64,000 nucleotides of DNA from Actinomyces sp. oral taxon 171 str. F0337 (GCF_005696555.1 NZ_CP040005.1:124001-188000); one strand, 5' to 3'. Positions 34,891 to 45,090 are shown, counted from the first letter of the stretch. Numbers and translations are program-made. The notes: generated from the sequence alone by a model not told the origin.

Positions 34891-35562
34891 GTGAGCTCCT
34901 CCGACGCCAGCACCGAGACAACCTCCGCAGCCTCCACCTCTTCAACCGCCCCGGCGCCCGCCTCGCTACCCGGCCCCCGCGGCGCGGGTCCCTACCGCGT
35001 CATCATGGTGTGCACCGGCAACATCTGCCGCTCCGCCACGGCCGAGATCGTCCTGCGCGACCGCCTCGCCGCCGCCGGCATCCCCGACTCCGGACCGGGC
35101 GGCGTGACCGTCACCTCCGCCGGCGTCTCCGACGAGGAGCGCGGCAACCCCATCGACTCCCGGGCCCGCCGTGTCCTGACCGAGGCCGGCTACGGCGCCG
35201 GCGCCGACGACGTCTCGCGCGCCACGGACAGCGCCATCGCCTCCCACACCGCCCACCGCGTCACCGACGCCGAGATCGCCGAGGCCGACCTCCTGCTGGC
35301 CATGACCGACTCCCACTGGAACGTCCTCCAGCGCCGCGCCGCGGGACTCGGGGCGGAGCCCACCCGCATCCGCATGTACCGCGAGCTCGACCCGGCCTCC
35401 GCCCAGCAGGCCGAGGCCGTCGTCGCGGGCGGGGCCTCCCGCAGCGTCCTCAACGTGCCCGACCCCTGGTACGGCACCATGGCCGACTTCGTCGACACCC
35501 TGGAGGTCGTCGAACGGGTCAGTGATGAGCTCGCCGACGAGCTCGCCGCGCTCCTCGACTGA
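34891..35562 (+). CDS. low-molecular-weight protein-tyrosine phosphatase
   Basis: This 223-residue protein starts at GTG with ~35 disordered Ser/Thr/Ala-rich residues, then the LMW-PTP core. The P-loop VIMVCTGNICRSATAE has the CX5R nucleophile and Arg, and the general acid loop is VPDPWYGTM near residue 190. Such enzymes dephosphorylate tyrosine on proteins, including BY-kinases in capsule control; no kinase is adjacent here. The disordered N-terminal extension and an insert before the DPWYG loop make it longer than the usual ~160 residues. The frame is open far upstream, but that part is out-of-frame shadow of pheA. Confidence 0.87.
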   Translation: MSSSDASTETTSAASTSSTAPAPASLPGPRGAGPYRVIMVCTGNICRSATAEIVLRDRLAAAGIPDSGPGGVTVTSAGVSDEERGNPIDSRARRVLTEAGYGAGADDVSRATDSAIASHTAHRVTDAEIAEADLLLAMTDSHWNVLQRRAAGLGAEPTRIRMYRELDPASAQQAEAVVAGGASRSVLNVPDPWYGTMADFVDTLEVVERVSDELADELAALLD

Positions 35563-35566
35563 CGGC

Positions 35567-36562
35567 TCAGTGCAGGCGGTTGTCCAGCCAGCGCATGACG
35601 GCCTGAAGGTACTCGGCACGCGCCAGCGGCCCGGACAGGGCCAGGTCGTGGACGCCCTCGGGAATCTGGCGGACGGTCACGTCATCGCCCAGGTACTGGG
35701 AGCGGTCGATGATCTGCTCCACGTCGAGGACGACGTCGGAGCGCTGCGCCTCCTCCAGGGTCGCCTTGACGCCACTGCTGGCCGTTGAGCAGCACACGAG
35801 GATCGGCACGCGGATCCCCAGCCCGTGGTGGACCTCGCGCTGCAGACGCCGGATCCCCGCCAGGAACCCGGCCCGCACCGGGAAGGACGGCGTCGGCTTG
35901 AGCGCCAGGTCCCAGTCCCACTCTCCGCGCCAGCGCCGGTGGAGGGCCGCCACGTAGTTGTCCTCATCGCCCCTGCCCGGCTCGCCGATGACCCGCTCGG
36001 GGTCCCGTCGCGAGACAAGGTCCACGCAGGCCGAGCCGTAGGAGCGCACCAGCGCCGATCCGCGCAGGTCCAGCCACGGGGAGTTGAGGACGAGCGCGTC
36101 CACGGTCCCGGGGTGGTCGGCCGCCCAGATGACCGCCTGCAGTCCGCCGGTCGAGTGCCCGTTGAGGACGACGACGTCGTGCCCGTGCTCGGAGCGGATG
36201 ATGCGCAGGGCCTCGGCGATCTCCTCGTCATGGACGCGCAGGTCGCGCACGTCGTGCGGTGAGGCGTGCCCGGTACCGGCCCGCCCGCAGGCCCGCAGGT
36301 CCAGCGCGTAGAACTCGAAACCGGCGTCGAGGTAGGCCTGCGCCAGGTGGGTCTGGAAGAAGTAGTCGCTGCGGCCGTGCAGATAGAGCACCGCGCGCGA
36401 GTGCCGTGGCCGGCTGGCCCGACCGGCCGCCTCACGCTGGAAGACGAGCACGGCGTGATCGGCGCCGGGGGCCTTCGTGGGCGACTCGGTCACCGGGATG
36501 CGGCGGGCCACCCACGGCTCACCCAGGATGTCGGGGGCGGTCGGCTCTGAGGTCGCACTCAT
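35567..36562 (-). CDS. alpha/beta hydrolase (serine aminopeptidase S33 / lysophospholipase-like)
   Basis: This 331-residue protein has the alpha/beta-hydrolase fold: oxyanion region RAVLYLHGRSDYFFQ, the elbow VVVLNGHSTGGLQAVIWA with the nucleophilic Ser, cap region VLNSPWLDLRG and a C-terminal catalytic His in IPEGVHDLALS. Relatives cleave monoglycerides or similar esters; the substrate here is unknown. The start ATG was chosen where homology begins; the upstream in-frame extension crosses the met promoter. It is convergent with the phosphatase gene (4 bp) and divergent from metN. Confidence 0.8.
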   Translation of the reverse strand: MSATSEPTAPDILGEPWVARRIPVTESPTKAPGADHAVLVFQREAAGRASRPRHSRAVLYLHGRSDYFFQTHLAQAYLDAGFEFYALDLRACGRAGTGHASPHDVRDLRVHDEEIAEALRIIRSEHGHDVVVLNGHSTGGLQAVIWAADHPGTVDALVLNSPWLDLRGSALVRSYGSACVDLVSRRDPERVIGEPGRGDEDNYVAALHRRWRGEWDWDLALKPTPSFPVRAGFLAGIRRLQREVHHGLGIRVPILVCCSTASSGVKATLEEAQRSDVVLDVEQIIDRSQYLGDDVTVRQIPEGVHDLALSGPLARAEYLQAVMRWLDNRLH

Positions 36563-36763
36563 GGGCAGATCCAAGCACGTCGCCCTGTGCAGTGCGAGTA
36601 GCGTCGCCGACACGCGACCTGGGAATAGCCAGGATGTTGCTGAAACGCCGATCACGGCCGGGTCGAGCGGCAGGGAGGGACCGGCGGGCCGCGGACCCGG
36701 CCCGCACAGTGGTCCCTGCCGCCGGGTGCGGGCGTGACCTCGGTCCCTTGGCAGTGGCGTCGC

Positions 36764-36793
36764 TTGCGTCGCGAAGGCGGCGCTGCGTAAGTT
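36764..36793 (+). promoter_or_regulatory. candidate promoter of the metNIQ operon
   Basis: TTGCGT (36764-36769) and TAAGTT (36788-36793) are 18 bp apart and would start transcription near 36800, just at the 5' end of the S-box riboswitch. The placement supports it more than the hexamers do. Confidence 0.45.
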
Positions 36794-36801
36794 ATTCGCG
36801 G

Positions 36802-36888
36802 CCATCCAGAGCAACCGAGAGACCTGGCTCGACGACATTGCAGCAACCCCCTTCATGGTGCGGGTGCTTCCGCCAGGAACGATGGAGG
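36802..36888 (+). promoter_or_regulatory. SAM-I (S-box) riboswitch controlling metNIQ
   Basis: The stretch contains the S-box consensus blocks in order: CCAGAGCAACCGAGAGACCT, GGCTCGACGAC, GCAGCAACCCC, GGGTGCTTCC and CCAGGAACGATGG. P1 can form between CCATC (36802-36806) and GATGG (36881-36885). Its 3' arm overlaps the ribosome site GGAGG (36884-36888), six bases before the metN GTG. SAM binding would stabilise P1 and hide the site, so control is probably at translation. No terminator hairpin is seen between aptamer and start. Known S-box logic; the coupling is inferred. Confidence 0.88.
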
Positions 36889-36893
36889 AATAC

Positions 36894-38056
<1,163 letters not shown>

Positions 38057-38060
<4 letters not shown>

Positions 38061-38770
38061 ACTCGATCCTCCTTCCGCTGACCCAGGCCGCGGTGCCGAG
38101 CAGTCGCACCTGGTTCGACAACCCGGCCATCCAGAACAAGCTCGGCTACGCCCTCGTTGAGACCCTGTCGATGACCTTCGTCTCCGGGGCCGTGACGGTT
38201 GTCCTCGGGCTTCTGCTGGGGCTCGCCCTGGTCTCTACCGGCAAACGGGGCCAGTTCCGCAACCCGCCCCTGTACTGGGTGCTCTCGCAGATCGTCAATA
38301 TCGGACGCTCCATGCCCTTCATCATCCTCATGGTGGCCCTCATCCCGATCACCCGGATCCTCGTGGGCACCTCCCTGGGGTGGCAGGCGGCCTGCGTCCC
38401 GCTGACCATCGGCGCGATCCCCTTCTACGCGCGCCTGGTGGAGACGGCCATCAACGACGTCGATCACGGCAAGGTCGAGGCGGCCCTCATGATGGGTGCC
38501 TCCGGCCTGCAGATCACCTGGGGCGTCCTCGTGCGCGAGGCCCTGCCGATCCTCATCCAGTCGGCCACCGTCACCATCATCACCCTCCTGGGCTACTCCG
38601 CCATGGCCGGCGCCGTCGGCGGCGGCGGCGTGGGTGACCTCGCCATCCAGTACGGGTACCAGCGCAACCAGGTGGACGTCATGGTCATCACCGTGGTCGT
38701 CATCGTCCTCATCGTCGGCATCATCCAGCTCGTCGGCGACATGCTCAGCCGGCTGGTGAACCACCGCTGA
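38057..38770 (+). CDS. metI: methionine ABC transporter permease
   Basis: This 237-residue membrane protein has five helices. The EAA-type loop contains DHGKVEAALMMGASGLQITW and contacts MetN; other MetI hallmarks are GRSMPFIILMVALIPITRIL and GYSAMAGAVGGGGVGDLAI. It forms the membrane channel of MetNIQ, taking methionine from the lipoprotein MetQ. Its ATG overlaps the metN stop (ATGA), so it falls under the same S-box control. Confidence 0.95.
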
Positions 38771-38898
38771 GGCGATCACCAGCCGGGTAAGCGCGCTGAG
38801 CCGCCTGGAACCGGTCGGCCACGTCGTCGGCCCCAGCACTGTCAAGCCTTTCCTCCCTCCCGTCACTGGGGCCGCCCGGCCCCGCGAAAGGAACCACC

Positions 38899-39759
38899 AT
38901 GTCCTCCTCCATCTCCCGGCGCACCGTCATCGCCGGCGGCCTGGCCACCGCCGCCGCCCTCACCCTGGCCGCCTGCTCCAAGTCCGGTAAGGGCGGCGAC
39001 GTCCAGGGCATCAAGGTCGACGGCGACACCGCCACGATCACCATCGGTGCCACCCCCAAGCCCCACGTCGAGATCCTCAAGTGGGTCCAGGACAACCTCA
39101 CCAAGGGTTCCGGTATCAAGCTGGACATCAAGGAGATCAACGACTACCAGACCCCCAACTCCTCGCTGGAGGACGGCTCGCTGGCCGCCAACTTCTACCA
39201 GACCCCCAACTTCCTGGCCCAGCAGAACAAGGAGAAGGGCTACGACTTCGTCTCCATCGCCGACGTCCACATCGAGCCCATGGGCATCTACACCTCCAAG
39301 GGCTACAAGGACGTCAAGGAGATCAAGGAGGGCGGCACGATCGTCCTCAACAACGACCCGGCCAACACGGCCCGCGGCCTCAAGCTCCTGGCCCAGGCCG
39401 GGCTCATCGAGCTGGACAAGTCCGCCGAGCTACCCAGCGACACCGACGTGACCTCCAACCCCAAGAAGCTGAAGTTCACCACGGTCGACGGCGCCCAGGT
39501 CTACAAGTCGATGCCGGACGCCGAGGCCGCGGTCATCAACGGCAACTACGCCATCGACGCCGGGCTGAACCCCAAGAAGGACGCGCTCGTCCTGGAGAAG
39601 GGCGGCAAGGACTCCGAGTACCCCAACCAGCTCGTCGTGCGCAAGGACGACAAGGACAACGAGTACCTCAAGAAGCTCGCCAAGCTCCTCAACGATGAGA
39701 AGCTGCGTGACTACATCAACAAGACCTGGCCCGACGGGGCCGTCGTCGCGGCGTTCTGA
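38899..39759 (+). CDS. metQ: methionine-binding lipoprotein
   Basis: This 286-residue lipoprotein has the signal SISRRTVIAGGLATAAALTLAAC. The twin Arg suggests possible Tat export, and the lipobox LAAC gives the lipidated Cys near 32. The mature part has the NlpA/MetQ pattern: VDGDTATITIGATPKPHVEIL, YQTPNSSLEDGSLAANFYQT and YAIDAGLNPKKDAL. It captures methionine outside the membrane. It lies 128 bp after metI with GAAAGGAACC before its start, and is probably both co-transcribed and separately translated. Lysine content is high for this genome, as is normal for the family. Confidence 0.95.
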   Translation: MSSSISRRTVIAGGLATAAALTLAACSKSGKGGDVQGIKVDGDTATITIGATPKPHVEILKWVQDNLTKGSGIKLDIKEINDYQTPNSSLEDGSLAANFYQTPNFLAQQNKEKGYDFVSIADVHIEPMGIYTSKGYKDVKEIKEGGTIVLNNDPANTARGLKLLAQAGLIELDKSAELPSDTDVTSNPKKLKFTTVDGAQVYKSMPDAEAAVINGNYAIDAGLNPKKDALVLEKGGKDSEYPNQLVVRKDDKDNEYLKKLAKLLNDEKLRDYINKTWPDGAVVAAF

Positions 39760-39877
39760 TGTCGTAAGGCTGCGGGCCTGTCACAGGTCCGTGTGCGGGG
39801 CCGGGCGTGGTTGGTCGAAGGGCTGACCGCGACCGGCCCTTGTGTTGTCGTGGTCGGGGCCTTCGACACGGCCGGGG

Positions 39878-39902
39878 GCACCCGGCCGCGCAGAATGTCC
39901 CC
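39878..39902 (+). repeat. GGGGAC-rich repeat, fragment copy
   Basis: GCACCCGGCCGCG followed by CAGAATGTCCCC is the end block of the repeat seen in fuller form at 9754-9852 and 45091-45208. It lies in the 296-bp gap between metQ and the ABC exporter gene. Nothing else recognisable is in that gap. Confidence 0.5.
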
Positions 39903-40055
39903 GCCGCGTTGTCGGTGGGTCCGGTTGTCATCATCTGTGGACAGTTCGCGGTCTGCGGGTCCTGGGACCCAAGTGTCCGCCTAGGTTGAACCGCGGGCGC
40001 CCGACGGCGTCCAGCGGTACCGGTGGATTTGCAGGTGAGAGGACGGTTCAGGGCC

Positions 40056-40919
40056 ATGGCAGCTCGACGTGAACGGACACAGCAGGGCCGGTCGGCTCAG
40101 CCAATGCGGGGACGTACAACCGGAGATCTTGGTGGCCTGGGCGGTGCGGATGGGGCGAGTGGTGCCATCGGTGTCGGAGGCGCGGTCGTTCCGGCCGCTG
40201 TGGAGGCGCGCGATCTGCGCAAGTCCTTCCCGACCCCCGGCGGGGAACCGATCGAGATCCTGCACGGCATCTCCTGCACGATGATGCCGGGGCGGGTGAC
40301 GGCACTGGTCGGCCCCAGCGGCTCGGGCAAGTCGACGGCGCTGCTGTGCCTGGCCGGGCTGGAGCCGGCGACGTCGGGCCGCGTCTCGCTCATGGGGCGC
40401 GACCTCGGCGGGCTCCCGGCGGCGCGGGTGGCCGAGCTCTACCGCGACCGGGTGGGCTTCGTCTTCCAGGCCTACAACCTCGTGCCCTACCTGACGGTGC
40501 GGGAGAACATCACGATATCCGACACTCTGGCCGGACGGCGCCCCGATTCGGTGAGGGTGCGGGAGGTCCTGGCCGGGTTGGGACTGGAGTCGCGCGCCGA
40601 CGCGGTCGCGACCACGCTCTCGGGCGGCGAGCAGCAGCGCGTCGCCCTGGGCCGGGTCCTCTACCGTCGTCCACCGGTCGTCTTCGCCGATGAGCCCACC
40701 GGGGCCCTGGACACCCGCTCGGCCGCCTTCGTCCTGGCCGAGCTGCGGCGCCTGGCCGACGATGGGGCCGCCGTCGTCCTTGTGACGCACGACCTGGGGG
40801 CCGCAGCCCTGGCGGAGAGCGTACTCATCATGCGCGATGGCCGTATCGTCGACCGCCGCCGCGGTGCCACCCCCGACGAGCTGCTGGCCGCCGTCAACCA
40901 GACGGGAGCTGCGGCATGA
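40056..40919 (+). CDS. ABC transporter ATP-binding protein (MacB/LolD-like)
   Basis: This 287-residue ATPase has ~45 disordered residues, then VEARDLRKSFPTPGG, Walker A LVGPSGSGKST, Q-loop GFVFQAYNLVPYLTVREN, signature TLSGGEQQRVALGRVL, Walker B VVFADEPTGALD and H-loop LVTHD. The EPTGALD form and the FtsX-like partner place it in the MacB/LolD/BceA export group. The start is uncertain: an in-frame GTG lies 33 bp upstream. It overlaps the permease gene by four bases (ATGA). A two-component pair at 43-45 kb on the same strand may regulate it. Confidence 0.88.
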   Translation: MAARRERTQQGRSAQPMRGRTTGDLGGLGGADGASGAIGVGGAVVPAAVEARDLRKSFPTPGGEPIEILHGISCTMMPGRVTALVGPSGSGKSTALLCLAGLEPATSGRVSLMGRDLGGLPAARVAELYRDRVGFVFQAYNLVPYLTVRENITISDTLAGRRPDSVRVREVLAGLGLESRADAVATTLSGGEQQRVALGRVLYRRPPVVFADEPTGALDTRSAAFVLAELRRLADDGAAVVLVTHDLGAAALAESVLIMRDGRIVDRRRGATPDELLAAVNQTGAAA

Positions 40920-42307
40920 CCCGCTACACGCTGCGCGCCCTGGCCGCCCAGTGGCGGGCCTGGTCGGGGACGGTGGCGGTGCTGGCTCTTGCCGCGGGGC
41001 TCATCAATGTCTGCCTGGTGCACCGCATGACCGTCACTCGTCCCGACGTCGTCGCCGCGGCGCGGGCGGCGGGCGTGGACCCGGCCGAGCTCGTCGTTCC
41101 CGGTATCTCGGTCGCCTTCTACACGGCGATGGTGACGGTTCCGGTGGTGGCCGTCGTCGGGCAGTCCTGCGTGCAGGCACTGCGCACGAGCTGGGCCCTG
41201 TGGCGGTTGGCTGGCGCCCTGCCCCGCCAGGTGCTCGCCGCCGTCCTTGCCACCGTGGCGGTGCTGGGCCTGGTGGCCTGTGTGCCCGGGATCCTGCTGG
41301 GGCAGGTGGCGGCCCAGCCCTTTGCCTCGGTGCTCACCCGCCTGGCAGCGGCGCGTATGGGGCGGATCGAGGTCGCCCAGACGCCGATGACCTTGCTGCT
41401 CACCATGGTGGTTGTGGTCGCCGTCGCGGTCCTGGGGGCCGTGGGCCCGGCGCGCGCCGCGGTGAGGACGCCCGCCGTGGAGGCGGTTCGCGATGCGGCC
41501 CCGAGTGGGCGACGGCGCATGGGTGTGGGGCGACGGATCCTGGCCGGACTCTGGGCGCTCGCATGCGCGGGGCAGCTGCTCCTCGCTTTTCTGGCTCCGC
41601 CGGGAAGGAAGATCGACGGATGGCCGACCGGTGGGGGCCAGGCGATCCTGGCATCGCTCCTGCTCGCGGTCCTCGTGGTGCTGCTGGCGCCCGCGCTCAT
41701 CCCGCGGCTGCTGCGGCTGTGGTCGGCGCCGCTGGCGCGGCTGGGTGGACCGTGGCTCATCGCGCGGCGTTCGGCGCTGTGGCGCAGCGAGTCGTCGGCG
41801 AGTGCCATCGGCCTGCTGGCCCTGGCGATCTCCTTCACCGCGGCACTCACGACCAGTCTCGCCACGGGGCAGGCGGTGGTGGAGGCGGCGCGCCTGAACG
41901 TGGCGATCAACCAGGTGGACTCGCTGGTGCTGGCGACGATCCTCGGGGCCGTGGCGCTGCTGGGGGCCGTGGCCGTCGTCGGCATGTCCTCCCGGTCCCG
42001 GCAGCGTGAGCTCGCGGTGCTGCGCTGCGCCGGGAGCACGGTGCGCGGCGTGTGCCGGCAGGTGGTCATCGAGGCGGGCCTGTACGTGGGGACGGCCCTG
42101 CTGATCTCGCTCGTGCCACTGGTGGTGACCACGGCCGGCGAGTCCCTTTTCTACGTCAGGGCGGGGATGCCGCTGGTAGTGCGCCCCGGCGTCGGGCCAG
42201 TGCTGCTGGTGGCCCTCCTGTCCTTGCTGGCCCTGGTCGCGGTGCTACTCGCTCCGATCCGGGGCGCCACCCGGACCCCGATCGGCACCGTCCTGGCGGC
42301 CGAGTGA
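40916..42307 (+). CDS. FtsX-like ABC transporter permease
   Basis: This 463-residue protein has about eight transmembrane helices and two FtsX-type halves. The second carries the conserved SSRSRQRELAVLRCAGSTVRGV (a loop reaching the ATPase) before its helices. It is shorter than the ~800-residue four-helix-repeat permeases such as BceB. With the ATPase immediately upstream it probably exports a peptide, lipid or drug, or acts mechanically like FtsX/MacB. The substrate is unknown. No periplasmic-type adaptor is adjacent. Confidence 0.82.
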   Translation: MTRYTLRALAAQWRAWSGTVAVLALAAGLINVCLVHRMTVTRPDVVAAARAAGVDPAELVVPGISVAFYTAMVTVPVVAVVGQSCVQALRTSWALWRLAGALPRQVLAAVLATVAVLGLVACVPGILLGQVAAQPFASVLTRLAAARMGRIEVAQTPMTLLLTMVVVVAVAVLGAVGPARAAVRTPAVEAVRDAAPSGRRRMGVGRRILAGLWALACAGQLLLAFLAPPGRKIDGWPTGGGQAILASLLLAVLVVLLAPALIPRLLRLWSAPLARLGGPWLIARRSALWRSESSASAIGLLALAISFTAALTTSLATGQAVVEAARLNVAINQVDSLVLATILGAVALLGAVAVVGMSSRSRQRELAVLRCAGSTVRGVCRQVVIEAGLYVGTALLISLVPLVVTTAGESLFYVRAGMPLVVRPGVGPVLLVALLSLLALVAVLLAPIRGATRTPIGTVLAAE

Positions 42308-42407
42308 GACGGGCTGGAGTAGGTCGAGCAGAGGCCGCTGGTTGCCTGGGGCTCGAGGAGACTGGCAGAAGTGATAGCGCCCCGCCTTGTGTCAACGCCC
42401 ACCAAGC

Positions 42408-42467
42408 CCTACACTCAAATCGCTCAAAACGATCAACTCGAAAACAGTGGACGAACAGCAGTGTAGG
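42408..42467 (+). promoter_or_regulatory. inverted-repeat operator candidate before the HTH antitoxin gene
   Basis: CCTACACT (42408-42415) and AGTGTAGG (42460-42467) are perfect complements. The right arm overlaps the ribosome site (TAGGAG) of the HTH gene. Antitoxin genes of this type usually bind such repeats to control themselves, but the spacing of 44 bp is large. Confidence 0.35.
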
Positions 42468-42475
42468 AGTGCGCC

Positions 42476-42961
42476 ATGACCGTGACGATTGAGAGCAAGA
42501 CCTACCTTCCCGAGGAGGATGTCGCCGGGCGCTTCACCGAGCTGGTGACGGAACTTGAGGCGTCCTCCGGTGCGGCGCTGACCATCAATGGTGAGACGAT
42601 TGACCTCCCACCCGCCGTGGCTGAAGCCCTTCTTCAGGTCGTGGATGCGATGCGTCGAGGTCTGGCTGTCACGGTGGCGCCGCAGGACCAGCGTCTGACG
42701 ACCCAGGAGGCGGCTGACATGCTGGGCATCTCGCGGCCGACGCTGGTCAGGATGCTGGAGGCCGGCGAGATCCCGTTCGAGAAGGTCAGACGGCATCGTC
42801 GCTTGTTCCTCACTGACGTGCTGGAGTTCCGTGAGCGTCAGCGGCGGGCAGCGAATGAGGCCCTGTCGGACATGGTGGCCGACGCTCAGGCGATGGGCGC
42901 CTACGATGACGACCCTGCCGAGCTGCGCCAAGTCCTCAAGGACCTCCGCTCCCAGGGCTGA
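42476..42961 (+). CDS. excisionase-type HTH antitoxin-like DNA-binding protein, apparently without its PIN toxin
   Basis: This 161-residue protein has an N-terminal helical domain (~1-75), then a MerR/excisionase HTH in LTTQEAADMLGISRPTLVRM with the wing FEKVRRHRRLFLTDVLEF, ending LRQVLKDLRSQG. This is the common antitoxin usually followed by a PIN-domain RNase beginning MxFSxxLDA. Here the ATG right after the stop reads MAFSP and then loses any PIN sequence, so the toxin gene seems deleted. The orphan may still regulate other genes. The toxin loss is inferred from memory of the usual pair. Confidence 0.7.
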   Translation: MTVTIESKTYLPEEDVAGRFTELVTELEASSGAALTINGETIDLPPAVAEALLQVVDAMRRGLAVTVAPQDQRLTTQEAADMLGISRPTLVRMLEAGEIPFEKVRRHRRLFLTDVLEFRERQRRAANEALSDMVADAQAMGAYDDDPAELRQVLKDLRSQG

Positions 42962-43070
42962 CCGATGGCGTTCTCCCCTTGCCGCAACCGCGCTTGGCGG
43001 CCCGCTGGCTGCGGTCGGGGCTCAGATCTAGCGGCGTAGGGTACGGACGCAACGGGGAGGAGGGGCGCTG

Positions 43071-44375
43071 GTGTTCGGTGCAGAGCGTAGTTCGTCGTCG
43101 GCCATGAGGATGCGGATCGACTGGCGGACGCTGGGGGAGTGGGTGCGCCAGCCGGCGCCCGCGCAGGCCGGCCCCGGCATCCTGTCCACGCTGCTCCTCA
43201 TCCTGTGCGCCACCTACCAGGGCGGCATGATCGGCAGCGCGGTGCTGACCGGCCGCGTCGGCGACGGCGGCCTGGTTGCAGGGATCGCCCCAACCAGAAT
43301 CGGCTTCGCGATTCTCGTTCTGGCGGCCATGGGGTCCACGGCACTCCTCACTGCGAGACACAGGTACCCGCTGGCGGTCTTTCTGGCCGAGTGTGCCGTG
43401 TACGTGGTGGCCTCGGCACTGGGGCTCAACAACTTCTTCCTCTTCCCGGTGCTGGTGGCGCTGGGGAGCGCGGTGATTCGGCTCCCGCTGTGTCAGCACC
43501 TCGCGGTGATCGGCGCGGCCTGCCTCATGGCGACGGCCAGCGCGGTCCTGGTGGCCCCGCCAGGGATTCTGATGGAGGAGTGGCTCAGCCAGGTGGTCGC
43601 CGTCCTGCTGACGGCCATCGTGGCCATGCTTGCGCGCAGCGTCGCGAACTGGCGGGCGGCGCAAGCCGAGGCCAAAACCGAGCGGGAGCGCTTCCGGGTG
43701 CTTCGGGCCGAGCGCGACCGCGCGGTGAACCGGGCCGGTATCGCTGCCGAGCTGCACGACTCCGTGGGGCACGGCCTGACCACGATCATCGCCCTGTCCG
43801 AGGGGCTGGCCGGCAGCGTCGACCCGGAGGTTGACGAGGCGCTCGGTGGCATCAACGAGGTGGCCCGGGAGTGCCTGGAGCAGACGCGCCGGGCGGTCAG
43901 GGCCCTGGCCGACGCCGAGGGTGAGCCGGCGGACTCACCGGACCGGGACGGTGCCGGGCACCGGCCCTGGGATGAGATCAGGAGCGTTGTCGGCAGGGTG
44001 AGGTCGCTGGGCGTCACGGTCGTCTTCGCTGAGACCGGGCAGCGGGCCGACGATGCCGGGCAGGCCGACCTGTGCTTCGCGCTCACCCGGGAGGCGCTCA
44101 CCAACGCGGTGCGGCACGCGCCCGCACTGTCGCAGGTGCAGGTGTCCTGGGACCACGGCGAGTCGGCGGTGACGGTGACGGTTCGCAACGACGGCGCCTC
44201 GAGTGACAGCGGTGGGGAAGACGACGACCGCCGTGGTGGGGCTGTGGAAGGGACCGGCCTGCTGCGGTTGCGGGACCGGGTCGAGGCTGCGGCAGGTTCA
44301 CTGGACTGGGGGCCCGAGTGCGACGGCGGCTGGCGGGTCGCGGCGACGGTGCCGAGAACTCGCGGTGAGGGCTGA
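43071..44375 (+). CDS. sensor histidine kinase (HisKA_3, NarL-type partner)
   Basis: This 434-residue protein has about six transmembrane helices in residues 37-185, with no large external domain. A coiled segment (WRAAQAEAKTERERFRVLRAERDRAVN) follows, then the HisKA_3 phosphoacceptor IAAELHDSVGHGLTTIIAL (His near 230) and the ATPase domain with N-box ALTREALTNAVRHA and G-box EGTGLLRLRDRVEA. It senses a signal at or within the membrane and phosphorylates the NarL-type regulator 3 bp downstream. The start is a GTG. Gene order with the ABC exporter at 40-42 kb suggests a linked target. Confidence 0.9.
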   Translation: MFGAERSSSSAMRMRIDWRTLGEWVRQPAPAQAGPGILSTLLLILCATYQGGMIGSAVLTGRVGDGGLVAGIAPTRIGFAILVLAAMGSTALLTARHRYPLAVFLAECAVYVVASALGLNNFFLFPVLVALGSAVIRLPLCQHLAVIGAACLMATASAVLVAPPGILMEEWLSQVVAVLLTAIVAMLARSVANWRAAQAEAKTERERFRVLRAERDRAVNRAGIAAELHDSVGHGLTTIIALSEGLAGSVDPEVDEALGGINEVARECLEQTRRAVRALADAEGEPADSPDRDGAGHRPWDEIRSVVGRVRSLGVTVVFAETGQRADDAGQADLCFALTREALTNAVRHAPALSQVQVSWDHGESAVTVTVRNDGASSDSGGEDDDRRGGAVEGTGLLRLRDRVEAAAGSLDWGPECDGGWRVAATVPRTRGEG

Positions 44376-44378
44376 GGC

Positions 44379-45071
44379 GTGGGCGCGGAGTCGGAGGGGC
44401 TGAGGCCGACGTCGGTCATGATCGTGGATGATCAGCGTTACGCGCGCCTGGGGCTGGCACTCATGATCCGTAAGGCGCCGGATCTGCGCGTGGTGGCGGA
44501 GGCCGGTGACGGGCAGGAGGCGCTGGAGGTCCTGGAGGGGCTGAACCGGTCAACGGGGTTGCCCGACGTCGTGCTCATGGATGTGCGCATGCCGGGCATG
44601 GACGGGATCAGCGCGACCCGGGCGATGGCGCGGCGGTTCCCGACAGTGAAGGTGCTGGTGCTGACCACCTACGACGAGGACGACTACGCCTTCGGGGCGC
44701 TGGAGGTGGGGGCCTCGGGGTTCCTGCTCAAGGATGTGCGTGCTGCGCAGCTCGCTCAGGCGGTGCGGGCGGTGGCGCAGGGCGATGCCGTGCTCACGCC
44801 GCGCGTCACCAAGGAGCTCATTGCGCGTGGGGTTCCGCGGGCGCTGTCCGGTGCGCAGCGCGAGGGGCTGCGGGAGAGGTTCGGGGCGCTCACGCCCAGG
44901 GAGCTCGACGTGGCTCGGCTCATTGCGGAAGGCATGTCGAACGAGGAGATTGCCGAGCGGCTCGTGCTGCAGCCCGCCTCCGTGCGCCGCAACGTCAGCC
45001 GAATCCTGGCCAAGCTCCACTTGCGTGACCGCGTCCAAATCGCCGTCGCTTGGTACAAGAGTGGTGGTTGA
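44379..45071 (+). CDS. NarL/LuxR-family response regulator
   Basis: This 230-residue protein has a receiver domain (VMIVDDQRYARLGLALMI, phospho-Asp in DVVLMDVRMPGMDGIS, Thr in VLVLTTYDEDD, Lys in FLLKDVRA) and a LuxR-type HTH (LTPRELDVARLIAEGMSNEEIAERL). It is probably phosphorylated by the kinase encoded just upstream and acts on DNA as a dimer. The start GTG at 44379 was kept for continuity with the kinase gene; an ATG at 44418 would remove 13 residues. The repeat region follows its stop. Confidence 0.9.
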   Translation: MGAESEGLRPTSVMIVDDQRYARLGLALMIRKAPDLRVVAEAGDGQEALEVLEGLNRSTGLPDVVLMDVRMPGMDGISATRAMARRFPTVKVLVLTTYDEDDYAFGALEVGASGFLLKDVRAAQLAQAVRAVAQGDAVLTPRVTKELIARGVPRALSGAQREGLRERFGALTPRELDVARLIAEGMSNEEIAERLVLQPASVRRNVSRILAKLHLRDRVQIAVAWYKSGG

Positions 45072-45090
45072 GATGTGTGTCCTGGCGGCC

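Noticed and set aside
36855..36893. ATG at 36855 as start of metN
   Set aside because: It lies inside the S-box aptamer; the GTG at 36894 has the ribosome site.
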